A stretch of DNA of 64,000 nucleotides, from positions 1,195,001 to 1,259,000 of the forward strand of contig NZ_CP087999.1 in the NCBI RefSeq assembly GCF_021044625.1. The letters are read 5' to 3'. This document shows, piece after piece, positions 51,218-61,638 of the stretch. The stretch is from Geomonas sp. RF6. Its GTDB lineage: Bacteria > Desulfobacterota > Desulfuromonadia > Geobacterales > Geobacteraceae. Below the pieces are notes generated by a model that searched no databases, was not told where the DNA came from, and saw nothing but the letters and a program-made list of their open reading frames with translations. Each line of letters begins with the position of its first letter. Position 1 is the first letter of the stretch. The position numbers were made by a program, and so were the translations under genes.

Positions 51218-52567
51218 CTACTCCGGGAGGGAGAAGGAGAAGACGGCTCCCTCCCCCGGCTTACCCTCCCCTTTCACTTCGCCGCCGTGCCGCTGGATGA
51301 CGCGCTGCACCGTGGCGAGGCCGACGCCGCTTCCCTGGATCCCGCGGGAGTTCTGCAGCCGCTTGAACGGTTTGAAAAGTTGCCCCGCCTCTTCCATGCT
51401 GAACCCCGCGCCGTTGTCGCGCACGTAGTAGAGACGCTTTCCCTCCTCCTCGCGCACCCCGAAAACGATCGCAGGCTCGCGTACCCCGCCGGTGTACTTC
51501 CAGGCGTTCCCCAGGAGGTTTTCCAGGCAGATCTTCAGAAGCTGCCGGTCTCCGCGGACAGTGATCCCCGGCTCAATGTCGATCCGGGCCTGGCGCTCCG
51601 GCGCGTGCTGCTGCAGGTGCAAAGCGGTCTCCAGGGCGATGGCGCTGAGATCGACCTCGCCAAGCTCCAGCTCCTTGTGCGACACCTGTGACAGGGTGAG
51701 CATCGCCTCTATAAGCTCGTCCATGCCGCGGCACGACTCCGCCACGCTCTGCACCAGAAACCTCGACTCCGCATCCGGGCACGATTCCGCCAGTATCTGC
51801 TGTGCCGTGCTGATACGGGTGATGTAGGTGCGCAGGTCGTGGGAGAGGGAGTAATTGAAGGCTTCCAGGTCGCGGTTGGCGGAGGCGAGCTCCCGGGCGT
51901 GCTGCTCGAGCTCCTCGTTCATCCTCTTTATCTCCCGCTCGGCCCGTACCCGCTCCGTCACGTCGCGCACCGCCTCGATCCCCGCTACGACCTTCCCGTG
52001 TCCGTCCCTGAGAGGGGTGCAGATCATCTCCAGGTACCCCTGCCCGTGCAGAGTCTTTCTGCTCAGCTCGCACTTGTGGGTCAACCCGTCTTTCATGCAG
52101 CTCGCGATGTGGCAACTCGGGCAGGGAGTGGTGCGCTGCTGGTACGCCTCGTAGCAGATATCCCCTTCGTGCGAACCGAGAAGCTCCTTGTGCGCCTCGT
52201 TCTGGTACAGGATGCGGTAGTCGGGGTCCTGGATGCTGATGGCATCCCCCACCGCCTGCAGAATGGCATCGGAGCGAGCCTTCTCGTTCTTCGCGCTCAG
52301 GAGTGCCTCCTCCAGGAGTTCCCCCTGGAGCTGAAAGCTCTTCATGATCTTGGCGAGGTACAAGAGGAAGAGAAATTGTGCGCCGAAGTAAAGGCAGCGC
52401 ATGGCAAAGTCGTTGCCGGAAGGGTGCAGCAACTCGTGGAGGAATGCTTTATTCCTGACGCCGGCATCGAGGAGAGTGTCGGCGAACCAGGAAGCAGCCA
52501 TGACGGCGAGGCCGACGGCAATGATGCGTGCCTCTTTCGATTTTTGGGCAAAAATTCGAGCCGTCAT
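51218..52567 (-). CDS. Membrane PAS-domain histidine kinase
   Basis: A 449-residue sensor kinase. Two membrane segments (about 14-31 and 55-73) are followed by a PAS domain (about 100-205) containing the cysteine set C149-PSC152-H...C157. A HisKA segment carries the phosphorylated H243 in YSLSHDLRTYI. The HATPase domain has NLLGNAWKYT, DNGAGFSM and GSGVGLATV. No receiver is attached and no response regulator is next to it. I choose the ATG at 52567 (GGAGG upstream, ten-base gap). A frame to 52801 would cross the plsY promoter. Signal unknown. Confidence 0.9.
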   Translation of the reverse strand: MTARIFAQKSKEARIIAVGLAVMAASWFADTLLDAGVRNKAFLHELLHPSGNDFAMRCLYFGAQFLFLLYLAKIMKSFQLQGELLEEALLSAKNEKARSDAILQAVGDAISIQDPDYRILYQNEAHKELLGSHEGDICYEAYQQRTTPCPSCHIASCMKDGLTHKCELSRKTLHGQGYLEMICTPLRDGHGKVVAGIEAVRDVTERVRAEREIKRMNEELEQHARELASANRDLEAFNYSLSHDLRTYITRISTAQQILAESCPDAESRFLVQSVAESCRGMDELIEAMLTLSQVSHKELELGEVDLSAIALETALHLQQHAPERQARIDIEPGITVRGDRQLLKICLENLLGNAWKYTGGVREPAIVFGVREEEGKRLYYVRDNGAGFSMEEAGQLFKPFKRLQNSRGIQGSGVGLATVQRVIQRHGGEVKGEGKPGEGAVFSFSLPE

Positions 52568-52717
52568 GTAGCGCCGGCCTCCGATAACCGCGGGTGCAGT
52601 AATGTCACCTGATTTGGTGGGGAATGACAGAACCGCATAATGCACCAAAAGAGGAGAAGAAGGCAATAATATTAATCTAATAAAAGGTATACCCCCGCCG
52701 CCTGCCCCCCCCGTAAC

Positions 52718-52746
52718 TTGCGGTTTCCGGTGAAATACGCTAGTAT
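52718..52746 (+). promoter_or_regulatory. Sigma-70-like promoter for plsY
   Basis: TTGCGG (52718-52723) and TAGTAT (52741-52746) are 17 bases apart, 40 bases before the plsY start codon. Confidence 0.5.
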
Positions 52747-52785
52747 GCCGTTCGATTTCGCACCGCACCCCAGGGAGGCACCCTT

Positions 52786-53367
52786 TTGAAAGAAACCGCA
52801 CTGCTCATTGCCGCTTATCTCATCGGTTCGATCCCCACCGGGCTTTTGCTGGCGAAGGCCTGGGGGGTGGACATACGGGCCACCGGGAGCGGCAACATCG
52901 GCGCCACGAACGTGTACCGCACGGTCGGCAGGAAGCTCGGCATCCTCACCCTCCTCGGCGACTGCCTCAAAGGACTTCTCCCGGTACTGGTGGCACAGTG
53001 GCTCGGATTTCCGCTGGCGATCGTTGCCGCAGTCGCGCTCGCCGCTTTCCTCGGTCACGTCTACACCGTCTTTCTCGGGTTCAAGGGTGGCAAGGGGGTG
53101 GCGACCGCACTCGGCGTCTTCCTCGGGATCTCCCCCCTTTCCATACTCTGTGCCTTTGCGGTCTTTGCACTCGTCCTCTACCGCTCGAGCTACGTCTCCC
53201 TTGCCTCCATAACGGCGGCTGCCGTGGTGCCGATCATAATCACCATTGCGGAAGGAAAGATCGAAGTCATCGCCATGTCGGTAGTCGTCGCGGCAATCGT
53301 CATATACCGGCACAAGGAGAATATCAGGAGACTGCGCGCTGGAACGGAGAACCGTTTCCGCGCATAG
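52786..53367 (+). CDS. plsY: Acyl-phosphate:glycerol-3-phosphate acyltransferase
   Basis: A 193-residue inner-membrane enzyme that acylates glycerol-3-phosphate in phospholipid synthesis. The family motifs are visible: RATGSGNIGATNVYRTVG, LGHVYTVFLGFKGGKGVATALG and the last TM-loop. Five or so hydrophobic segments are present. The start is a TTG at 52786, seven bases after GGGAGG. It is a single gene between divergent and convergent neighbours. Confidence 0.93.
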   Translation: MKETALLIAAYLIGSIPTGLLLAKAWGVDIRATGSGNIGATNVYRTVGRKLGILTLLGDCLKGLLPVLVAQWLGFPLAIVAAVALAAFLGHVYTVFLGFKGGKGVATALGVFLGISPLSILCAFAVFALVLYRSSYVSLASITAAAVVPIIITIAEGKIEVIAMSVVVAAIVIYRHKENIRRLRAGTENRFRA

Positions 53368-53438
53368 GGGGGTGGCGCCGGCACGTAAAGTCGTTGCCGT
53401 GCCCCGCCTGAGGGGAAGGAAGGTCGCTACGGACGAAA

Positions 53439-53469
53439 AAAGGGGCTCTCCCGGATGGGATGCCCCTTT
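53439..53469. terminator. Shared terminator of plsY and rpoH
   Basis: AAAGGGGC (53439-53446) pairs with GCCCCTTT (53462-53469) over a 15-base loop, with A-rich sequence before it and T after it. It sits between the convergent plsY and rpoH genes. Confidence 0.6.
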
Positions 53470-53493
53470 CTTGCGCCTGCTGTGTAAGTATCT

Positions 53494-54363
53494 TTAGGCC
53501 CCCTGCGCCACCACAAGTGGGGTCAGGAGACGTTTCATCTTTTTCAGTGCCCCTTCCTCGATCTGCCGGACACGTTCTCTCGATATGGAGAAGTGGTCGG
53601 CGATCTCCTGCAGCGTCATGGGGGTATCGGAGCTCACCCTGTTCTCGATGACGTAGCGCTCCTTCTCGTTCAGCCCCTGAAGGGCGGCCGCCACGCTCTG
53701 CTCCAGAAGAGCCACGTCCTGGCGCTCGGCCAGCATCTCCTCCTGGTTTTGCCGCTGGTCCGGGAGGGTCTCGAGGAAAGTCCCCGCCTCGCCGTCGAAC
53801 ATCTCCAGGTCGAGGGAAAGCTCCCCTTTCAGCCGCTGGTCCATCTCCTGCGCCTCGCCGTCCTTCACATCGAGGGAGAGCGCCGCAGCATGAAGGTCTT
53901 CCTCGCCGGTCATGCTCCGGATCGCCTGCTTCGCCTGGTTCAGCTTGAAGAAGAGCTTGCGCTGTGCCTGGGTGGTGCCGATCTTCAGGAGGCTCCAGGC
54001 GGACATGACGTAGTTCTGGATGTACGCCCTGATCCACCAGACGGCATAGGAGACGAGCCGCACCCCTTTGGCCGGATCGAACTTGCGCACGGCCATCATG
54101 AGGCCGATGTTCCCCTCCTGGATGAGGTCGAGCATCTTCAGCCCGTAGGAACGGTACTCACCGGCGATCTTCACCACGAAGCGCAGGTTCGAGGTGATGA
54201 GGGTATGCGCCGCCTCCAGATCCCCTTCGTTGCGGAACCGTTCCGCCAGGGTCGTCTCCTCCTCCGCCGAGAGCAACGGAAACCGGTTGATCTCCGCCAG
54301 ATAGAGGGTGAGATTATCGACAGGGACCGGCATCGAGTAGTTAAGGACTGCTGCTTCTCTCAT
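53494..54363 (-). CDS. rpoH: Heat-shock sigma factor RpoH (sigma-32)
   Basis: A 289-residue group 3 sigma factor. Region 2 (DLIQEGNIGLMMAVRKFDPAKGVRLVSYAVWWIRAYIQ) and region 4 (MTLQEIADHFSISRERVRQIEEGALKKM) are intact. The RpoH box (QRKLFFKLNQ, about residues 130-139) separates it from RpoD and RpoS. I choose the ATG at 54363 with GGGAG nine bases upstream; the frame extends to 54447 but covers the CIRCE operator. Expected targets include the Hsp20-Lon and ClpB genes in this window. Transcription is probably repressed by HrcA through the CIRCE site. Confidence 0.93.
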   Translation of the reverse strand: MREAAVLNYSMPVPVDNLTLYLAEINRFPLLSAEEETTLAERFRNEGDLEAAHTLITSNLRFVVKIAGEYRSYGLKMLDLIQEGNIGLMMAVRKFDPAKGVRLVSYAVWWIRAYIQNYVMSAWSLLKIGTTQAQRKLFFKLNQAKQAIRSMTGEEDLHAAALSLDVKDGEAQEMDQRLKGELSLDLEMFDGEAGTFLETLPDQRQNQEEMLAERQDVALLEQSVAAALQGLNEKERYVIENRVSSDTPMTLQEIADHFSISRERVRQIEEGALKKMKRLLTPLVVAQGA

Positions 54364-54390
54364 ACAAGTCATCTCCCGCTTTCTGGAACT

Positions 54391-54417
54391 TTGGCACTCT
54401 TTTCTGCCGAGTGCTAA
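54391..54417 (-). promoter_or_regulatory. CIRCE operator (HrcA site) at rpoH
   Basis: On the minus strand it reads TTAGCACTC, nine bases, GAGTGCCAA. This is the CIRCE consensus TTAGCACTC-N9-GAGTGCTAA with a single mismatch. It begins one base after the -10 box of the rpoH promoter and ends 27 bases before the ATG, so HrcA binding would block initiation. Confidence 0.9.
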
Positions 54418-54418
54418 T

Positions 54419-54447
54419 AATATAACAAAGGGGTCCCCAAAAATCAA
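54419..54447 (-). promoter_or_regulatory. rpoH promoter
   Basis: On the minus strand, TTGATT (54447-54442) and TATATT (54424-54419) are 17 bases apart, immediately before the CIRCE site. Confidence 0.7.
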
Positions 54448-54488
54448 CCCGGTGCGGGCAGATTATCTTCTGTTGCCAAAGGGTTAAA

Positions 54489-54517
54489 TTGCTTGCCCCT
54501 GCGGGGGGGAGTATGGT
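54489..54517 (+). promoter_or_regulatory. Sigma-70-like promoter for ilvE
   Basis: TTGCTT (54489-54494) and TATGGT (54512-54517) are 17 bases apart and divergent from the rpoH promoter. A GC-rich block lies between the two boxes. Confidence 0.4.
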
Positions 54518-54574
54518 AAACGAAGTGGTTATTAACCGACGCTTGGCGCCGAAATACCGAGGGGGTGTGCGCAG

Positions 54575-55648
54575 ATGGAGATTCAGGTACTGCCACTTAG
54601 TGAAGCCGACAAGAAGCCGAAGTTCACCGACGAGACGAATCTCGTTTTTGGCCGGACCTTTACCGACCGCATGCTCCTTATCGAATGGAAAGCAGGCACA
54701 GGGTGGGGCGACGCCAGGATAAAGAAGTACGAGCCGTTCGTCCTCGAGCCCGCGGCGCTCGTCTTTCACTATGCGCAGGAGATCTTCGAAGGGCTGAAGG
54801 CGTACCGCTGGGAGGATGGCTCGATCGCACTGTTCCGTCCCGAGATGAACGCCCGCCGCTTCAACCACTCCGCCGACAGGCTGTGCATGCCGGAGATGCC
54901 GGAGGAGCTCTTCCTGAAGGGGATCGAGCAGCTGGTCTCTCTCGAGCGCGACTGGGTGCCGGGCGCCGTTGGCACCTCCCTGTACATCCGCCCCGCCATG
55001 ATCGCGGTGGAGCCGGTCGTCGGCGTGAAGCCTTCCGACCACTACTACTTCTTCGTCATACTCTCCCCGGTCGGCGCCTACTACCCGAAAGGGTTCAAGC
55101 CGGTGCGCATCATGGTGGAGGACGAGTACGTCCGCGCCGCTCCCGGCGGCACCGGTGAGGCCAAAACGGGGGGCAACTACGCCAGCTCGCTGAAGGCGGG
55201 GCTGAAGGCGAAGAAGAAGGGATTCGACCAGGTGCTCTGGCTGGATGGCGTGGAGAAGCGCTATGTCGAGGAAGTCGGCGCCATGAACATGTTCTTTGCC
55301 TACGGCAACAAGGTGGTCACCGCCCCGATCGGCGGCACGATCCTCAACGGCGTCACCAGGGACTCCGTCTTGCAGCTTTCCCGCTCCCTCGGCTTCGAGG
55401 TGGAGGAGCGCAAGATCGACATCCACGACCTCATGAGGGACATCGAAAGCGGAAAGGTCACCGAGGCTTTCGGCAGCGGCACCGCCGCGGTCATCACCCC
55501 GGTGGGGGAACTCTGCTACAAGGACGACTGTCTGGAAATCGGTGGCGGCGGAGTCGGGGCGCTTACTCAAAAACTGTACGACACCCTCACCGGTATTCAG
55601 TGGGGGAAGGTAGCGGACACCTTCGGATGGATCAAAAAGATCAGCTAG
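54575..55648 (+). CDS. ilvE: Branched-chain amino acid aminotransferase
   Basis: A 357-residue fold-type IV PLP enzyme for the last step of Leu, Ile and Val synthesis. PLP-lysine is K207 in GGNYASSLKAG, preceded by family segments HYAQEIFEGLKAYR, and RYVEEVGAMNMFFAY follows. The long type, with the DDTLEIG-like end, is typical. A 22-base overlap with the following small gene (its start lies in the end of ilvE) suggests coupling. The ATG at 54575 follows a weak ribosome-binding site. Confidence 0.94.
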   Translation: MEIQVLPLSEADKKPKFTDETNLVFGRTFTDRMLLIEWKAGTGWGDARIKKYEPFVLEPAALVFHYAQEIFEGLKAYRWEDGSIALFRPEMNARRFNHSADRLCMPEMPEELFLKGIEQLVSLERDWVPGAVGTSLYIRPAMIAVEPVVGVKPSDHYYFFVILSPVGAYYPKGFKPVRIMVEDEYVRAAPGGTGEAKTGGNYASSLKAGLKAKKKGFDQVLWLDGVEKRYVEEVGAMNMFFAYGNKVVTAPIGGTILNGVTRDSVLQLSRSLGFEVEERKIDIHDLMRDIESGKVTEAFGSGTAAVITPVGELCYKDDCLEIGGGGVGALTQKLYDTLTGIQWGKVADTFGWIKKIS

Positions 55649-55866
55649 TCCCGGACGAATTGTGCGGGGAACAGGGAAAGACGCCCCGCGCAAAGGGCGC
55701 GAAGAAGATTGCCGTCAAGGACGCCAATCCCCTGTGCCTGTCGTGCCGGCGCTCCTGCAAGCAGGAGCGCAGCGCCCTCATAGCCTCCTGTCCGAGGTAC
55801 TACCCGGGCCCTAAGCTGAAGCGTGAGGACTGGAAGCAACTGGCGCTGCCGATAGAGAAGGAATAA
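55627..55866 (+). CDS. Small cysteine-rich protein overlapping ilvE
   Basis: A 79-residue basic protein. The centre carries C-x2-C-x3-C plus a further Cys (LCLSCRRSCKQERSALIASCP), a pattern suggesting a zinc or iron-sulfur knuckle, flanked by a Lys/Arg-rich arm (KTPRAKGAKK). The C terminus reads REDWKQLALPIEKE. It starts inside ilvE (overlap 22 bases) in a different frame, and a terminator follows. No named family recognised. Its real start could lie elsewhere in the frame. Confidence 0.65.
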   Translation: MDQKDQLVPDELCGEQGKTPRAKGAKKIAVKDANPLCLSCRRSCKQERSALIASCPRYYPGPKLKREDWKQLALPIEKE

Positions 55867-55892
55867 CCTGGATAAAATAGATATGAGCACTG

Positions 55893-55920
55893 AAAGGCGC
55901 CCCCTGTGGGCGCCTTTTTT
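55893..55920 (+). terminator. Intrinsic terminator after ilvE and the small gene
   Basis: AAAGGCGCCC (55893-55902) pairs with GGGCGCCTTT (55908-55917) around CCTGT, and the T-run continues to 55920. Confidence 0.92.
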
Positions 55921-55947
55921 AGTTCATCCGGGCTTCCTTGTAGTCCA

Positions 55948-56048
55948 TGTAGGCCGGGATAAGCCGAAAGGCGTTCCCGGCGGTCCACAGCAGACGCAGA
56001 CGCAGCGCCAGCGCATGCCGGAATCGCTAGCGCTTATTCCGGCCTACA
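55948..56048. repeat. REPIN-like palindromic element, copy 1
   Basis: A 101-bp element opening TGTAGGCCGGGATAAGC and closing with the inverted partner CTTATTCCGGCCTACA. Its arms are two REP-like sequences in inverted orientation. Three relatives lie at 59812, 59957 and 61421. It sits upstream of clpB. Confidence 0.85.
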
Positions 56049-56140
56049 AAGTCAGCCCCCCCAACACGCCCATCTCCCCCCGCGTCTCACCTTCCCCCCC
56101 CTTTCGGATCTCCCTGCGCATGGCCGTGCCGGACCGTGCC

Positions 56141-56169
56141 TTGACAGGCACTGGGGGGGTACCTATATT
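56141..56169 (+). promoter_or_regulatory. Promoter for clpB
   Basis: TTGACA (56141-56146) and TATATT (56164-56169) are 17 bases apart. The wider CCTTGACA and ACCTATAT also loosely resemble a sigma-32 pair (CTTGAA / CCCCATNT), so RpoH control is possible but not shown. Confidence 0.55.
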
Positions 56170-56196
56170 TCCGGAAAGATAATAAAGGAGATAAAA

Positions 56197-58791
<2,595 letters not shown>

Positions 58792-58887
58792 GGGTCCCCG
58801 TTGTTCTCGCCGCCGCTTTATGGTATCGTGCATGCCGAAAACGGCACCAGGAGCGCCGCCAGGCGCCACAACGAAAGGGGAATCTTC

Positions 58888-59697
58888 ATGAAGCAGGCAG
58901 TTAAGACCATAGCCATTCTTTTTGCTCTTTCTCTACCGCTCGCAGCGCACGCTGCGGTAGACGAGGATGCGGCGAAAAAAGAGAAGACCATCCAGGAGAT
59001 CCAGAACTCGATGTCCAAAAGCCACATGGGTTCCATGATGAGCGGAGGGGGCACCGGCGCCACGGCCGCAGCAGGAAAGGTCGTGGAGACATTTGAGGGA
59101 GGGGGATACCGCTACGTCAATCTCGAGAACGGCAAGAAGAAGGCGTGGGTAGCTTTTCCGTCCGCAACTGTCGCAGTCGGGGAAGAGCTCTCCTTTAGCG
59201 GCTGCTCCGAGATGTCGAACTTCACGAGCAAGAGCCTGAAGCGCACCTTCGACAAAGTCCTCTTCTGCGGCGGTCCCGAGCAGAAGGGGAAGGTAAAGAC
59301 GGCGAAAGCCGAGGCGGTAAAGGGGAAGAAATCGCCCGGTAGCGCAGGGGCGGCAGCGGCTACAGAGAAGGTATCGGTTGAAAAGGCAGCGGGCCCGAAT
59401 GCCTATACCGTTGCAGAAGTCTTTGCCAAGAGCGCGGCTCTGAACGGCAAAAAGGTACAGGTAAGAGGGAAGGTAGTGAAGGTTGCCACCGGCATCATGA
59501 ACCGGAACTGGATCCACCTGCAGGACGGCACAGGCGACGCGAAGAAAAAGACGAACGACCTGGTGGTGACCAGCAAGGAGCAGGCGGAAGAGGGAGACGT
59601 GATCACCATCTCCGGCACCGTCGCCAAGGACAAGGACTTCGGCAGCGGCTACAAGTACGCGGTCATAGTCGAACAGGCGACAGTGAAAAAACAGTAG
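58888..59697 (+). CDS. Exported protein with two OB-fold-like domains
   Basis: A 269-residue protein with a signal peptide (cleaved near AHA, residue 22). The first half holds a Met/Gly-rich stretch and an OB-like domain (GKVVETFEGGGYRYVNLENGKKKAWVAFP). A Lys/Ala linker leads to a second OB-fold-like domain (about 185-265; GKKVQVRGKVVKVATGIMNRNWIHLQDGTG). In other exported proteins such folds bind small anions or nucleic acids. AAGGGG precedes the ATG at 58888. A frame extension to 58801 is within the intergenic gap. Function unknown. Confidence 0.75.
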   Translation: MKQAVKTIAILFALSLPLAAHAAVDEDAAKKEKTIQEIQNSMSKSHMGSMMSGGGTGATAAAGKVVETFEGGGYRYVNLENGKKKAWVAFPSATVAVGEELSFSGCSEMSNFTSKSLKRTFDKVLFCGGPEQKGKVKTAKAEAVKGKKSPGSAGAAAATEKVSVEKAAGPNAYTVAEVFAKSAALNGKKVQVRGKVVKVATGIMNRNWIHLQDGTGDAKKKTNDLVVTSKEQAEEGDVITISGTVAKDKDFGSGYKYAVIVEQATVKKQ

Positions 59698-59704
59698 GAT
59701 CGAC

Positions 59705-59740
59705 AAAGGCCTCCCGCGAAAGCGGGAGGCCTTTTTTTCA
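59705..59740 (+). terminator. Strong intrinsic terminator
   Basis: AAAGGCCTCCCGC (59705-59717) pairs with GCGGGAGGCCTTT (59722-59734) around GAAA, then a T-run. Confidence 0.95.
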
Positions 59741-59811
59741 CCTTTCACCCCATCCCCACCCTGTCCCTCCCCTCCCTATGATGGGGCTTGGCCACCTGTT
59801 CTGGTTGCAGT

Positions 59812-59907
59812 CGTAGGCCGGTATAAGCCGCAGGCGTTCCCGGCGTCAGCGCGAGCCGATATGCTGCCGAGGGCTGCCGGAAACGCTGCGCTTATTCCGG
59901 CCTACAT
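59812..59907. repeat. REPIN-like element, copy 2
   Basis: A 96-bp element in the same orientation as copies 1 and 3. The half-element motif GTAGGCCGGTATAAGCCGCA at the left is answered by an inverted half (CTTATTCCGGCCTACA) at the right. The 59740-60146 gap holds copies 2 and 3 and no gene I can support. Confidence 0.85.
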
Positions 59908-59956
59908 AGTGACGTCAGGGGCGGCGGACGCTGGGTGAACATTTTCTTCTGGTACC

Positions 59957-60053
59957 TGTAGGCCTGGATAAGCCAAGGGCGTTCCCGGCGTCGGCGTGAG
60001 CCGATACACGCTGCCGAGGTCTGCCGGAAACGCTGCGCTTATTCCGGCCTACA
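59957..60053. repeat. REPIN-like element, copy 3
   Basis: A 97-bp element, the same orientation as copy 2, 50 bp downstream of it and nearly identical to it in the right half. With copy 4 it flanks the M48 protease gene. Confidence 0.85.
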
Positions 60054-60146
60054 TGTCACCTACCTGTGCCAGGACAAGGTCTTGATCGACCTTTTCCTGC
60101 TACAGTAAGAGAGAGGCTCTGTTGCGGCTCCTGGAGAGGACGGCAG

Positions 60147-61418
60147 ATGGACGACATGAAAGGCGTACTCATAACCCTTTTCCTGCTGCGCTTCGCGGCC
60201 ACCTTCCTGCTGCGCGAGCTGAACCTGCGCCACCTCAGAAAGCACGGCGCGACCATTCCGAAAGTCTTTGCCGGACAGGTGGACGGCGAGGCGCTGGCGA
60301 AGGCATCGCGCTATACGGTGGAGCAGAGCCGCCTCGGGCTCGTGGAAGCTGTCTTTGACAGCGCGCTCCTCCTCCTTTTTCTCTTCACTCCGCTTCTACC
60401 GCTCTACGACCGGTGGATAGCTTCTCTCTCCCCGTCCTTCGTGGTGCAGGGAATTCTCTTCATGCTGGTCCTCACACTCGCCCAGACCGTGCTGGAAATA
60501 CCATTCTCCCTCTACGGCACCTTTCAGATCGAAAGGCGATATGGCTTCAACACCATGACACCGCGCCTGTGGATTGCCGACTTCATCAAGTCGCTCCTCA
60601 TCTCGGCCCTCCTCCTGGCGATCATGGTGGGTGGCGCCCTCCTTCTCGTGCAGCACTGGCCCAACCTGTGGTGGCTGGTCGTCTGGCTCTTCTTCTTCGC
60701 CTTCACCATCACCATGATGTACCTCTTTCCCTACATCATCGAGCCCCTCTTTTCCAAGGTGGAGCCGCTAAAGGACGCGGAGCTCGACGCGGAGATCCAC
60801 GCATTGGTGGAGAAGGCGGGTCTGCGGGTAAAGGCTGTGCTGCAAAAGGACGCCTCGCGCCGTACCCTCCATTCCAACGCCTACTTCACCGGCATCGGCC
60901 GCACGAAGCGGATCGTCCTGTACGACACTCTGCTAAAGCAGATGGACCGGAACGAGATCCTCGCGATACTCGCGCACGAGGTGGGGCATTGGAAAAAAGG
61001 GCACCTCCTGAAGCGGCTGGTGCTTACGGAAGTAGGGGCGCTGGCGGCTCTCTACCTGAGCTACCGCCTGCTTGCCTGGGGGGGACTCCCTCCCCTTTTC
61101 GGCCTGTCGGACGCCTCGTTTGTGGCACAGTTCCTCATGGTCGGCTTTCTCGGCAGCCTCGCCGGATTTCCGATCACCCCTCTCTCGTCGTGGCTCTCCC
61201 GGCGCGACGAGTGGGAAGCGGATCGCTACGCAGTCGAGCTCTCCGGGCTCCCCGGCGCTCTCGCGAGCTCTCTCGTGAAGCTTTCCAGGGAAAACCTCTC
61301 CAATCTCCATCCCCACCCCTTGTATGCAGCCTTCTACTACAGCCATCCTCCGGTGGTCCAGCGCGTGGAGAAGCTGCTGGAGCAGACGGGGGTTCCAGGT
61401 CGGGAAACCGCGCACTGA
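60147..61418 (+). CDS. M48-family (CAAX protease/Ste24-like) membrane metalloprotease
   Basis: A 423-residue polytopic zinc protease. The catalytic motif HEVGH is at 277-281 and the third ligand is E357 in EWEADRYAV. About six or seven hydrophobic segments are present. The N-terminal half matches CAAX-prenyl protease 1/Ste24 (VFAGQVDGEALAKASRYT, IERRYGFNTMTPRLW). In bacteria such enzymes are thought to act in membrane-protein quality control. The ATG at 60147 follows GGAGAGGA. REPIN-like elements flank the gene. Confidence 0.92.
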   Translation: MDDMKGVLITLFLLRFAATFLLRELNLRHLRKHGATIPKVFAGQVDGEALAKASRYTVEQSRLGLVEAVFDSALLLLFLFTPLLPLYDRWIASLSPSFVVQGILFMLVLTLAQTVLEIPFSLYGTFQIERRYGFNTMTPRLWIADFIKSLLISALLLAIMVGGALLLVQHWPNLWWLVVWLFFFAFTITMMYLFPYIIEPLFSKVEPLKDAELDAEIHALVEKAGLRVKAVLQKDASRRTLHSNAYFTGIGRTKRIVLYDTLLKQMDRNEILAILAHEVGHWKKGHLLKRLVLTEVGALAALYLSYRLLAWGGLPPLFGLSDASFVAQFLMVGFLGSLAGFPITPLSSWLSRRDEWEADRYAVELSGLPGALASSLVKLSRENLSNLHPHPLYAAFYYSHPPVVQRVEKLLEQTGVPGRETAH

Positions 61419-61420
61419 AA

Positions 61421-61517
61421 TGTAGGCCGGAATAAGCGCTGCGTTTCCGGCAGCTTTCGTCCAACGTACATCGGCTGTGCCGACGCCGGGAACGCCTGCG
61501 GCTTATCCCGGCCTACA
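61421..61517. repeat. REPIN-like element, copy 4 (inverted)
   Basis: A 97-bp element in the opposite orientation to copies 2 and 3: it opens with TGTAGGCCGGAATAAGCGCT and closes with GCTTATCCCGGCCTACA. It lies three bases after the M48 protease stop. Confidence 0.85.
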
Positions 61518-61638
61518 ACTACGACTCCCCCCGCACACACCTTTCCAACATATCTGTGAACCGTTGCCTGAAGCAGGTTGCCGTGGTACCTTAGTAAAGC
61601 TTAAAATTCCACCAGCAGCGACAGGAGGATCGCTCCCC

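Noticed and set aside
52109-52130. Haem-binding site from CPSCH in the PAS histidine kinase
   Set aside because: The domain is predicted to be cytoplasmic, where c-type haem attachment does not occur.
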